Both the position numbers and the translations under genes were made by a program. Below the pieces are notes generated by a model, which was not told where the DNA came from, made no database searches, and saw only the letters and a list, made by a program, of their open reading frames with translations. 64,000 bases of DNA, from contig CAJNOL010001320.1 of NCBI GenBank assembly GCA_905250125.1, positions 1 to 64,000 of the forward strand, in the 5' to 3' direction. Numbering within the stretch: position 1 is the stretch's first letter; each line of letters begins with the position of its first letter. This stretch comes from Rotaria sordida (Eukaryota; Rotifera; Eurotatoria; Philodinida; Philodinidae). Shown piece after piece: positions 23,001 through 34,182 of the stretch.

Positions 23001-25180
23001 AGATGAAGATAATGAAATATCTGAATATGAAGACGAAGATACTTCTATTGAAAATCAATTACATAAATTATGCAAACTTCGTATTTGTCTATGTCGACGA
23101 ACCGATAAAAATAAATTAGAATTTATATCGAATTTCGTTGATACAGACATGATCGAAGAAAGTAAGTCTATTGTGATACATATATAGAGTGTTCCAAAAA
23201 ATCACTATACAACAACAAAATGATTTGAATATCTCCGTCTTACTTCGATCAATCGGATTATTAGATTTTCCCGTGATTGAGAAAACTTTAAAGTTTTTTT
23301 TTTGTTGTCATCATGAGACCTTAGAAGATATTGCTTTGAATCTATAAATGCTCTGTTGATAATCAGAGTAAAGAAATCATTATCACATCTCAAATTGCTG
23401 TTTATTTTATGTAAAACTCGAAATCGATCAATTTTTTGTGATCCGAGTCGGACACTGATATCTGAGATATCAATTTTTTAAAACCTCTATGTATTACATA
23501 ATATCAATAGAAAAAAAATGTCTAAATTCTGGAAAATTGATATCTTACAGTACTATATCAATAAATTTTGCATATCAGCTGGGCCACTTGAGATCTTGAT
23601 TTAAGGAAAATTCTCTTAGTCAAAACTCTACAAATGCATGAATCCTTTAGAAATTGTTAGAGTCATATACACTCCTACTATTGGATAAAATATGGACTCA
23701 AAAACTTTTACTCATCGGTGGACTCTGCAGAAATTTTTAGAAAAAGCAAGATTTCTTTATTGAAGCCAATAATGATAATCCAAAGAAATATCTTCTAAGC
23801 AGACCTGGACATAGATAGAAAAAATTTTAAAAAAAAAGATTTATTTAGTCGATTTGAATCAAGAAATTTTGTTGTTGAAGAATAATCAAAAGAAGAAATT
23901 GAAGCAGTTTCATCTCGTGGTGAGAACGCCGACAAACTTGGTAAATCAAAACTAGAATTTAATCCTTTGCCATTCTGAAAGAAGTATCAAAACAAACTTC
24001 TCCGTTTGTCTTGATATGCCCAATCTATTCATTTAATATAGGTGCTGTAGAGAGACAATACTCCAGAGCCAGTATAATTATACTAGAAAGTAGAACTAGT
24101 CTTGACCTTGAACAGTCGGATATGATTTTATTGATTAGGACAATACATTTTTATAAAAACATCTGTTTTGTTTGTTGATTTGTATCATTTCCCATATTCC
24201 AGTACTTTTCCATTGTTCTATTTGTTTTACTTATGATAAAATCAAGCACGTTGATTTTTTTTTTGAGTACACCATTAAAATAATTACTGAAAATATTTCT
24301 GTATTTTTATTTATAATATTAGTCATTATTGAAAATGATTTGAAATAAATTAGTTATAAGATAATTAATAAACTACTATGAACTATGGTATGATCAAAAA
24401 TCAAAATAAGAATTTCTACTATCCTGATTAAAGTCTTATGTTCACTTCTACTGCTGCTAAGATTTTCTAATGAAAAAAAAAAAAACAAATCTTGAAATTT
24501 CTTCTATCATCGAGAAATATATTCGACGAAAATATTCAAATTTATTTTTTTTTATATAGTGACTTTTGGAATCATCCATTCGGAGAAAGCTGTTTTTTTC
24601 AAAAACTAAATTTCTAAGCTTAGATTTTATTTTATAGGTAAAGGTAACAAAGCATTAGCTATTAATTCATCTAAAGTAACTCCAAAACAACTTTGCAAAT
24701 GTGGTAATGAAATAATTACTATACCATTGAATACTGATAGTGAAAAAAATGGTAAAATTCTTGTAATATTCATTATTATTTATGTTTAATAGTATTTATT
24801 AAGGTTTTATTGTACATTTAAATGAAACTAAATTAAAATCTTCTGAAATTCATGGAGTTAAGGATAAACAAATTTTTTTCAATTCAATTCCATATATACA
24901 ATGTAAAGAAAATTCTCTACATGTAGTAGTTTCGAAAAAAAGTATCTTAAAAACAATTCAACAACATCATAATCCATATGATGGTCTTGATGAAAATATT
25001 CTTTTAGATTGTTCGATTAGTTACGTAGATATTAGTGAGTACAAATGATTTCTTCTTTTCAAGCAATATGAATTTCTTTTTTTTTCTTGTTATATTTTAG
25101 GTGATAATCTACATGATCATAAAATGATTGATACAAAACTTTCGATGCAAACAAATGAAATCAACCGAAAAGATAAATAA
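20097..25180 (+). CDS. Unrecognised 656-aa acidic protein, 11 exons
   Basis: Exons by GT..AG and frame: 20097-20218, 20272-20537, 20588-20629, 21798-21914, 21977-22180, 22236-22522, 22594-22862, 22923-23161, 24638-24751, 24804-25034, 25101-25180. The total is 1971 nt, a multiple of three. The N-terminal third is Ser/Thr/Asn/Asp-rich. The middle is more structured: FWKKRSINCLKNKWCP, RSGKQRRYIGIKWSKS, then NDLFIFVQLLSYDNQSHL and RRLILSDLIIKDIYGFD. An acidic stretch NNEIDKDEDNEISEYEDED follows, then KLCKLRICLCRRTDKNK and, later, KQLCKCGNE. No signal peptide or membrane span was seen. Basic blocks plus acidic low-complexity regions suggest a nuclear protein, possibly DNA-binding, but I do not recognise the family. 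The start was set at the first ATG, and a further 5' exon is possible. AATAAA lies at 25318. Confidence 0.7.
20630..21797. other. Enlarged intron of the 656-aa protein gene
   Basis: This 1168-bp intron separates GT 20630 from AG 21797, while neighbouring introns are about 50-70 bp. At 21515-21675 there is a patch with more C/G and CpG than its surroundings that reads open on the plus strand (DWNRELFELENRNPVIE ...), but no family or transposon end was recognised. It is probably a decayed insertion. Confidence 0.4.
23187..24575 (+). mobile_element. hAT element relic inside an intron
   Basis: It lies in the intron 23162-24637. The ends are GAGTGTTCCAAAAAATCACT at the left and, inverted at the right, GGATGATTCCAAAAGTCACT. 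Between them, the plus strand reads DKLGKSKLEFNPLPF-KKYQ, then RLS-YAQSIHLI, AVERQYSRASIIILESRTSL and DLEQSDMILLIRTIH. This is a clear hAT C-terminal dimerisation block (N-P-L-x-F/W-W-K, A-V-E-R-x-F/Y-S, R-x-S-L, D-M-I-L-x-I). The frame is broken and the catalytic region is not recognisable. It accounts for nearly the whole intron. Confidence 0.7.
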
Positions 25181-27109
25181 ATTTGAAAAAGAAAAATTTT
25201 TGTTGTTTTTTTTTTTTTCTGTATGTTGTATATTAATCTTTGTCTGCTGTAAAAAGTTTTATTTTTTCTATATGTTTGCACTTATTCAATCCGGTTCTTT
25301 TATTTTAAGTTAATGTAAATAAATTCTTTTATAAAAAAAAATGTTGACATTATTTTCTAGATTTAAAAAGACAAATGAAAATATTCTTAGTAAATAATAT
25401 TATCGAATCAGATATAAAGCATAAAATCAAAAATAATTTTTATTATCAATTTCTCTTATATGTCAATCAAATACTTTAATAAATAAAACTTTTCTTTCTG
25501 ATATATGAGATATTTTCAAAAATTCAATATTTAAAAATCTATAACGATAAACTTGGAACTGTCATTTGTATGATTAGGTTTATACGATCAGCAGTATTTT
25601 GTTGAGTCCAAAAAAATAAATGTAATAAGGAAATTTTCGGATGCACTATTCACACGATTTCATCTGGTTTCACATTTGAATCCCTAAGTATTGCACGAGA
25701 GCTCATTCTAAAAAAAAAGCCTACGTTTTATAGTGGGATCATTCGACGAGAAGTCACTCCCTCGTTTAGAAGGCTTTGAGTTTCTCTACAGTTTTCTTTT
25801 GATTACGTCACTGAGAAGAAAACACCCCTAATTCTGATCGGCTTTGTACCAGCCTGTAGAGCTCGATAAATTGATTACGATGGCATAAAATCGCTCTTCT
25901 TCATTGGCTGCTTTTGCTGATTTAGAATTGATCACAACATCAGAAAGATGACTGTAAGCTATTACTTCGAAAATTTCGATTTTTATGTTAGTTTAATTCT
26001 TAGCATTGAAAAATTAACACTAACTTCACCTTAATTGACAATCAACATAAATAGAAGCCCTACTTACGTCTATACCTCGAATATGTTAATACCGTACATA
26101 TACGAAATTTATCCATTTTGTAGAGTTTTTTAACGGGCTACAACCTTATATACGTAGCATCTCCAGTCATCTTGTCAATGTGGATATGGGTGAGTGTATA
26201 GTCGCCTAACAGTAAATTGACTCTAGTTCCTTCAAAGTCTTATGAAAACAGGATTTACTATATACCATTCGATGTGTCTCAAAAAGTTCTACAATATGGT
26301 ATATTTGATTTTTCATTTCTGAATAGGTTATCTTAATCAACAAGGTCCTTTAAACACCGGGCATAGAACTTTTTTGGTCAACCCTAAGTATAGACAGAGC
26401 TGGTGAGAGGATTTAAAATGTACAAAGAAATACAAATTTCGGCTTCGTTGGAGAAAAACAAAAAGTTTTCTTGGTTGAAGAGGACAATCCCTTCCCTGAG
26501 CATAGACGTACTTAGGACGTCTATTTATGATGATTGTGTACAGACAATTAAGATGAATCTAGTGTTTAAGTTTTCAATGTTGAGAATTAAACTAGTACAG
26601 TCAATGGAGAAGAATGCTTTATTTCATCAAGTTCTACAAACAAGCAAAAAGTTGATTGAAAAAACTGAGATTAGTATTTGAGAATTCTCTCATGTAAATT
26701 GTCTATTTGTTACTAACAATGGAATAGACCAAAAAATAGCGACATCTAATGTGAAAATAAAAACAAATAGAGGAAATAACTCATTGAATATGATATTTTC
26801 ATTGATAACTTAACTCGTTCTCCATCATCAATTCTCATCATTATATTCATTGCTCATTCGTATCTACTAAAACGATTCATCTTCACTTAGTAATCATCTT
26901 CTCGTCTTCACATTCACTTTTTCCTTTTCGTTCGCGTTAACTGAACAAACAAACCATCATCTACGCTTGTGTGTGTATGTGTGTCTATATCTTTTTTCGT
27001 TCTCTCTCATCGTTTTCATCTTGTTGAATTAGTTGTTAAATTAAATATGACTACATAGATATCGTCGTTATCGGTTTCGTTTCTTTTCTTTTTCTTTTTT
27101 TTTTTCTTT
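25181..27109. other. Intergenic between the 656-aa protein gene and WDR47
   Basis: It holds the AATAAA signal at 25318-25323. The segment 25620-26380 has slightly richer composition, suggesting an old insertion, but gave no recognisable protein. WDR47 promoter sequence should lie at its right end, which includes (GT)n at 26969-26982 and long pyrimidine runs before 27110. Confidence 0.4.
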
Positions 27110-27111
27110 AG
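27110..27111 (+). other. 3' splice site 3 nt before the WDR47 start codon
   Basis: A long pyrimidine tract ends TTTTTCTTTAG, followed by AAC and ATG 27115. No convincing donor was identified upstream, so a spliced-leader acceptor is as likely as a 5'UTR intron. Confidence 0.55.
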
Positions 27112-27114
27112 AAC

Positions 27115-30100
27115 ATGTCTTCAACAAATGGTAGTAGTGATTTACGAGTGACTGTTTCATTAACTGAACGTGATGCTGTTAAACTTATTCTTGATTTTCT
27201 TCAACAACGTGAACTTTATATTAGTATGCTTGATGTAGAACGTGAAACAGGTATATTTATACAAAAAAAGAAAGCAATTAAATTTATTCATATCTGGTTT
27301 TAATCATATTTTAAAATATGATATCTGGCATTTTTTTGTTTTATTTTTCTTAGGTATTATTAATGGATCTTATTCAGAAGATATACTTTTTTTACGACAA
27401 CTTATTTTGGATGGACAATGGGATGATGTTATTGATTTTATTCAACCATTAAAAACAATTGATTCATTTGATGCTAAACAATTTATTTTTATTGTTTTAA
27501 AATATCAATTTTTAGAATTATTATGTTTAAAAACTGAAGCACAAATTGAAAATGATGTATCAGTTGAACAAATAGTCACGTAAATTAAAATATTTTTGTC
27601 TTTTTTTTTATTAAAATAATTCTTTTAGATTTCTTAATGATTTACGACCATTTGCACCAAATGAACAAGAATATAAAAAATTATCTTTTTTACTTACACT
27701 TAAACGTTTACAAGATCATACAGATTATCATAATTGGAATCCAAGTTCTGGACGTGTAGAATGTTTTAATGAAGTTTTTCCAATTGTTCATCGATTTTTA
27801 CAAGTAAGAATATCTCATAAAGAATAAACAACTTAGAAAGTTCTTAAAAAGATCATGAATTTGCAATAGAGATATTGAATGTATTTACTTAAATAATCCA
27901 AATGTTATGATATGTAGACAATCGTTAATCTTCTTTTCTAGGTAGATAAACAAGCAACTCCAATAGCTCAAGGTGATCGTCTAATTCAATTACTTATAAA
28001 AGGTCTTCTTTATGAATCATGTGTTGAACATTGTCAAGCACGTGCTACAAATACAGATGAAACAATTAATCTTACAAATCCAAATTGTTTATTATTAAAT
28101 ACACGTTTATCAGATACAGATGTATCACTTTTATCATGGTTACATGCATTACCAACAGAAACATTTTCATGTCCATTTGAACAAAAATCTTTAAAATTAA
28201 ATATTGATAAATTACAAAAACCAATACTTGAAGCAGCATGGGCTGAACATGTATTAAGTACACCATTTAAACCTCAAACAATGTTTCCATTTAATGCAAC
28301 ACCAACAGGTAAACCACGTTCAACAGAATTAATGACACGTTCATTAGCACCACAATATGATGGTTTATCTTATGGTCTTTTACGTTCACAAATATTCGGT
28401 GATTATAATCGTAATTTTGTTAATGATATGAGTCGTTCATTAGCTATATGTAATTTAAAAGATAATGGTATAAATAATACAATAACATCAACAATATTAC
28501 CAACAGTTGAAGAAGTTCTTTATGAAGAAACTCCACCACCAATAACACCACCACGTGCATTATCACCATCAAGAAATAAAATATCACCACAAAATTCTCA
28601 ACGTTCACAATCACCATCAAAAAATAAAATATCACCACAAAATTCTCAACGTTCACAATCACCATTAAGAAGTAAAATATCACCAAAAAATTCTCAACGT
28701 TCACGATCACCATCAAAACATAAACAAATAAATAATACAATAATAAATGAAAATGAAAATGAAAGTCGTTCAACAAGTACAGATTCATCAGCAGATCGTT
28801 TACTTAAAGTAAAGAATTACCACAAAAAAAACAAAAGAGTATTTCATTTAAATTTTCTTCATTGATTTTGTCTTTCTCTATAGGAATATCAAAGAGGTCG
28901 TGCAGAAATTATAAAACATTTTGATGAACATGAATTTGAAAATAATGAATTACAAAAACAAATTAGTAAGAATAATAATAATAATAAAAACAAAAACAAA
29001 AACTAATATTTATTCTTTAGCAACAAATTCAAAAATGCGAGCTATTAATGATGTAACAAAATTTGATTCACTTGAAGTATTTTAAATTTTTTTTTTATAA
29101 TTAAATAAAATAAAAATTTTCTTTTATATTATAATTTAGGATATAACACGTTCACCAGCATTTATACCATTAGTATCAATTGAAGATGTTCAAGCAATAC
29201 GTGCTGTTGATGTACATCCTAGTGGTAATTATTTTGCTGTTGGTTCAAATTCTAAAATGCTTCGTGTTTGTGCATATCCTGATACAAAAAATATTCGAAC
29301 AGATTCTGTACCAAATCCAGCTAAAGTTTTATTTAAAAGAGGTAAACATCATTTGGGTAGTATTTATTGTATGGGATGGTCACCAAATGGAAAATTAATT
29401 GCAACTGGATCAAATGATAAACTTATTAAAATTCTTCGACTTGATATGGATAGACCAGATGATAATTCAAATAGTATGAAAAAGAATATATGTAGAATAT
29501 TGTTGATTTTTATTTATTATAGATACTGAAATTGAATTAACACATCATAATGGCACAGTTCGAGATCTTGTTTTTATGCATGATAATTTAAAAGATGATT
29601 CAATTTTATTAAGTGGTGGTGCAGGTGATTGTAAAGTTTATGTTACAGATATTAAAAAACAAATACCTATTAAAAGTTATATTGGTCATCAAGGTAAGAG
29701 TCTAGAAAATTATCAAAGATTTCAAGTATAATATTTATTCATTAGAGTATATTGATATCCAATATATAAAAACTATTTTCGCATATATCTTCTAATCAGT
29801 CTCTTGAGTCATCTAATCGACCATTGATCGAGTCGAGATTTTTTTTTATGATACAATATGTTATTCCTAGTTTTTATACATAAAATAGTTCCATAATACA
29901 GTAAAAATAAACTTAAAGTTGCTTGCAAGAAATAGATATGAATTTCTCAATGGTTAAATTTTCTTCTAAAACAACTGATTCTGATGTTGAATTATCAAAT
30001 TTTGGTTTTTCCACTGAATAACTCCAGTCAACGGTATTCAGCTTTCGAGCTCGAGTCTCTTCCCTCAATCCTGACGATTCTGCTAGAGAGTATCTGTAAA

Positions 30101-32217
30101 AACAAGAAATGAACAGTCTCTTATTTGAAGATCAGATCCATTCTTTCGAAGTTTTAAATCCTCGCTTCGGAAGAGAAAACTGACAATGAATGTTATCATT
30201 CAGTAATATTAGCTCATAATTTAAAGGAGAGGCTATGTACCTGTTTTTTTTGTATCATTCATATTGATCAGTTATGAGATGATTCACAATAAATGGATCA
30301 TTTCGGTATGTATAGCAAAAAATCCACTAATGCTATATAATGAAAAGAAAAGACTTGATTGTAATACCATAGAATTAAACAATAATATTATCTATAATTT
30401 TCAAATCTTTTTTTTTGCACAGTAAACATTTTCATCACTATATCTTTATAAGAAAGTTCAAAACTAAGATCAGTATTTTCTTAATGAATCCACTGCTGTT
30501 TAAAAAATACAATGCTTGCTTTCATAAAAAGAGACAAAAAATTGTATTGAGACTTTATGATAAAATGACCTATGTGTATTCGACCAATCGGTATTAAGGG
30601 GGGAGTCCCTCTATAATGAAATTTTTTTTTCGAACATTCAATTATCATGATATTTCTAGTGGAGATGTATCTCGAGCTAGACAACTCATAGTAAAAATTT
30701 CAGCAGGATATATTGAGTCTACGAAGAGTTACAATAAGGTTATGAATCGAAATTCGGGCTGGTTCTAAGATGTAGCCAAGACGTGGTGCTATAAATTAAC
30801 AGGACTCGATTTTTCGATTCTCTCCTAGCTTGTGTTTTTAGAAAATTTCTCTGATAAAGTATGAAAAAGCCAATGTGGGCAGGTCCAGAAAAGTTAGTTT
30901 CTTATAAACATTAATGAGGATATCGAAAAATCCAACTCTGTTAAGTGGTAGTACCACATTTTAGAATCAGCCAGAATTCTCGGCGGAAAAATCTGGGACG
31001 GACGGAAACGTAAAAATTAAAAATCCTATTTTGAGAAAAAACCTTATTTTCTTCTATGGGAGGCTCAGAAAAGTCTGTGTAATATCCTTAAATTTTATCA
31101 TAAAATCAATAAACTATACTGCATTCGAAAACAGACATTTAGTTCTATCTAACGAGCTATAAATCACAAAATTGATATTTTTTCGGTGGAGCCCTTAAAT
31201 ATTCAGCTATTGTCTGTACGGATTATTATACAACAAACAAATTCACTATGCTATTTATCAAATTTCATATTACTTTATGTTATAGAATTAGTAGTCTATA
31301 TCAAAAAATATGGATGAAAATGTTATTCGATTGTATAAAGTTATCTTGAACTACAATTCCGAATCAATGAGTATAGTTTTTCGATCATTTTGTTTAAGAA
31401 TACTTGATATTCCATTAAAATATAACTTAAGTTCAAGAACACAAAAAAAAAAGAATCTTTCACAGCTATTATAAAACCTTAAAATGATTTCATTTAATAA
31501 GCTATGTCTAATTCTTTTAGGTCATATCTATTCATTATTTGCTTGGGATGCATGTAATTTTGTATCAGCTAGTCAAGATGGTACATCACGTGTATGGGAT
31601 ATTCGTCAACCTGATTGTATTAATGTTATTGCACCTCGTCCTTCAAGTATAAATAGAATCTTTTTTTTTCTCTTTTTATTTCAAATTTATTTATTTATTT
31701 ATTTTTTGTATTTAATAGACAGTCCAGTAGCATCTGTTGCTGTTGATAATTCTGGACAATTATTAGCAGCTGGTTATGAAGATTCATCATGTTTACTTTA
31801 TGATCTTCGTGGAAAACGTCCTGTACAAGTTTATCAACCACATTCAAATGAAGTTCGTAGTGTTCGATTTTCTATACATTCATATTATTTACTTACGGCT
31901 TCCTATGATACAAAAGTTGTCATGACAAGTTTAAGTGGTAAGATAAATTTGAAATATATATATGTATATATTTTATTAAATTTTTATTTTAGGTGATCTA
32001 ACTAAACCACTTGTTCTATCAAATGTTGCTGCACATAATGACAAAATAATTCAAGCACGATGGTAAATATATTTTTATTTTTACTATAGAAATTTAATTA
32101 TATGTTTTGTTTAGGCATCCACATGAAATGTCATTTATAACGACAAGTGCTGATCGTACATGTATTGTTTGGGCACCACCTCTTTCAGCTTTATCGACAC
32201 TTGCTCAAACGCCATAA
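27115..32217 (+). CDS. WDR47: WDR47-like protein (LisH/CTLH + WD40)
   Basis: Twelve exons: 27115-27250, 27354-27579, 27629-27803, 27942-28808, 28884-28965, 29021-29076, 29140-29473, 29523-29693, 31521-31646, 31719-31937, 31993-32062, 32115-32217. The total is 2565 nt, 854 aa, against about 919 in human. The N terminus (KLILDFLQQRELYISMLDVE, then SEDILFLRQLILDGQWDDVI and FIQPL) is the LisH/CTLH pair, followed by the helical LLYESCVEHCQA region and SLLSWLHALPTETFSCPFEQ. A Ser/Pro/Arg linker carries tandem repeats. The C-terminal half is a WD40 propeller: AIRAVDVHPSGNYFAVGSNS, GKLIATGSNDKLIKIL, SGGAGDCKVY, SASQDGTSRVWDIR, AAGYEDSSCLLYDLRG and SADRTCIVWAPP. WDR47 (nemitin) is known to bind microtubule-associated proteins and to act in neurons and cilia. 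The 1827-bp eighth intron holds a TTAA-flanked element. Confidence 0.93.
28550..28730 (+). repeat. Tandem coding repeat in the WDR47 linker
   Basis: Three to four copies of a roughly 19-20-residue unit of the form SPSRNKISPQNSQRSQ occur head to tail with few changes (SPSKNK..., SPLRSK..., SPSKHK). DNA identity between units is high, pointing to recent expansion. The RS/SP-rich character suggests a phosphorylated disordered linker. Confidence 0.75.
30594..31199 (+). mobile_element. TTAA-flanked element, copy A (in WDR47 intron 8)
   Basis: It begins TTAAGGGGGGAGTCCCTC and ends GGTGGAGCCCTTAA, a short imperfect inverted repeat with TTAA at each edge. The body matches copy B (58880-59598) along most of its length, for example GTATCTCGAGCTAGACAACT, ATTGAGTCTACGA..GAGTTA, GAAAATTTCTCTGAT and ATCTGGGACG. 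TTAA target sites and ends in GGG/CCC fit a piggyBac-type non-autonomous element. Copy A lacks some segments present in B. No transposase was seen. Confidence 0.65.
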
Positions 32218-33193
32218 TCAAATCTAAAGTTTAGTTTTTTTTTTCTTCGTTTTTTTTTGTGTTTTGATCTCAGTTGCTTTTTTTAGTATTTTTTTTTTCT
32301 GCTTTTGTAATTTAATTCAAACAAAACTTAATATCAATTATTTACAGACAAAAAAACAAACATAACAAGCCACAAAATAATTTTCTTTTTTTTTTTTTTT
32401 TTTTTGTCATAGTATTAGTTTGTGGAGATAAAAGAAAATTTTCGAAAAATAATTCGCAAATGTGCTGATATATAAATCTATTTGTTTTTATTCAATTAAT
32501 GTATATTTTTTTTTTTTCTTGTTTGGTCTTCTTTCTTTTGTTTTGACATAAGATAAATATAATAATAATTATTTGATTGTATTATTTTATTTTATCATAA
32601 AAAAAAAAAATAATAATCGATTAATTAAGATTAAAAATTTAATCTGTGAAAAATTTTAATTAAATTTTTTATTTCATTTTTATTTTTGTTTTATTGAAAT
32701 ATTAATACAATTTTGATATGAAAAAAAAAAAAAGAAATTGTTTCTTTACAGATGTGTTTTTGATAAAATAATGTTTTCAAATTAGATTTTTTGCTTAAAG
32801 ATGATCAAAGAATTTTTTTCATTGTATAAATTTTCAAGAGCTGTTAAAGATAACGATGTACACCGTCTCCTTCTTACTCCGCGCTCTTGTAGATGCTCAC
32901 GTGCTTCGTACGCTTCAATCTTTTTTTTTTGCTCGATAAACACGTTTCGAAAGCACACAATCAGTTCTTCTGAGTTTTGCCAGCCTGCTTCGAATCATGA
33001 GATGGCACCACATATACCCTGTAGAGATTTTCGTAACGCTGCAGGAGTGTGTCTTAGAGAGGGTAACATTTCCATGGATCTCTGCTTAATGATTTTATTA
33101 TCTGAATTGATTAAATCTGTCAGAGTCTTTAATTCCGTATTTGACAGTACAATCAACTTTTTATATGGATATATTGCTCGATTACTTAATTCC
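32218..33193. other. WDR47 3'UTR and upstream region of GSTT
   Basis: Homopolymer-rich sequence to about 32790, then about 400 bp with higher complexity (32830-33180) that reads open on the plus strand from 32801 but has no recognisable motif. This segment probably contains the promoter or outron of the glutathione transferase gene. Confidence 0.4.
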
Positions 33194-33195
33194 AG
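33194..33195 (+). other. 3' splice site abutting the GSTT start codon
   Basis: TTACTTAATTCCAG is followed directly by ATG 33196. With an acceptor exactly at the ATG, any 5' exon would end right at the start codon, which favours spliced-leader addition or a 5'UTR intron. Confidence 0.55.
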
Positions 33196-34075
33196 ATGTC
33201 ACTTACATTTTATTATGATCTTATGTCACAGCCCTGTCGGGCTTTGTATATTTTTCTTAAAATGACTAGTATTCCATTTCAAGCAAAAGAAATTGCATTA
33301 CGAAAACTTCAACATATGAGTGATGAATATATTCAAATAAATCCATTTAAAAAAGTACCAGCTATTAATGATTCAGGTTTTATTCTTACTGAAAGGTAAT
33401 CTCAAATAAACAAACAAAAAAATAATCATAATCAAAAAAATGTTTTTTTTTAATTTTTAGTGTAGCAATTTTAACATATCTTTGTAATAAACATAAAAAA
33501 TCTAATTGGTATCCAACAGATTTACATGAACAAGCACGTGTAAATGAATATACTCATTGGCAACATTTAAATTTACGTTTAACTGGATCAACACTTTTTC
33601 AAACAAAAGTACAAAAAAAAATCAAACTATTCCTTATATGACAACTTCACGATATTCGTTGTTTGTTTTTTTTAGGTGGTTATACCAGCTATCAAAAAAC
33701 AGCCACCAACGGATCATGAATTAGAAAAATGGCATAAAAGATGGCAAGGATCAACTGATGGTCTTGAAAATGTTTGGCTTAATCGTTCATCTTATTTAGC
33801 TGGTAATCATATAACTATTGCTGATTTACTTGGTAAATTTTTTGTTGATTATCATAATTAAATAATATCATTAAAAATTATATGTAATAGGTATTTGTGA
33901 AATGATGCAACCAATAGCTGCTGGTTATAATTTAGATACAAAGAAATTTCCTCGTGTTCAAGATTGGATGGAACGAGTTAAGAAAGAAACTCAACCATAT
34001 TTCGATGAAGTACATGTTGTTTCAATGCGTTTGAGAGAAAAAATTTTAAAAGAAGAAAAACAAAAGATTTATTGA
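33196..34075 (+). CDS. GSTT1: Theta-class glutathione S-transferase
   Basis: Four exons: 33196-33395, 33461-33608, 33676-33832, 33891-34075; 690 nt, 229 aa, a normal length for the family. The thioredoxin-like N-terminal domain starts LTFYYDLMSQPCRALYIFLK; Ser11 in LMSQPCRA sits where theta-class enzymes have their catalytic serine. NPFKKVPAINDSGFILTES (residues 53-71) holds the cis-Pro (VPA) and the E-S pair that binds the glutathione gamma-glutamyl group. VAILTYLCNKHK follows, then the all-helical C-terminal domain with the N-capping motif SSYLAGNHITIADLLG (ITIAD). The enzyme conjugates glutathione to electrophiles in the cytosol. The orthology label to GSTT1 rather than another theta paralogue is approximate. 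AATAAA lies at 34177-34182. Confidence 0.9.
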
Positions 34076-34182
34076 TTATGAATTTTATATTAATTGATAT
34101 TCATTCTTTTTTTCTTGATTATACTGCAATAGAGAAGTCTTTCGGTTTGTTTTTTTTTTGGCTCAACTTTATGATTAATAAA

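Noticed and set aside
22594..23161. p53-family similarity of the 656-aa protein (RICLC next to an R/D/K-rich run resembles the R-x-C-A-C-P-G-R-D region)
   Set aside because: Only a handful of residues agree; the other p53 DNA-binding landmarks (the zinc ligands and the GGMNRRP segment) are absent.
28444..28788. 114-codon minus-strand frame rich in Leu/Val
   Set aside because: Antisense shadow of the WDR47 linker repeat.
32801..33265. 154-codon plus-strand frame running into the GST start
   Set aside because: No motif, and its end overlaps GST exon 1 in another frame. The GST start is supported by the family N terminus and the adjacent acceptor.
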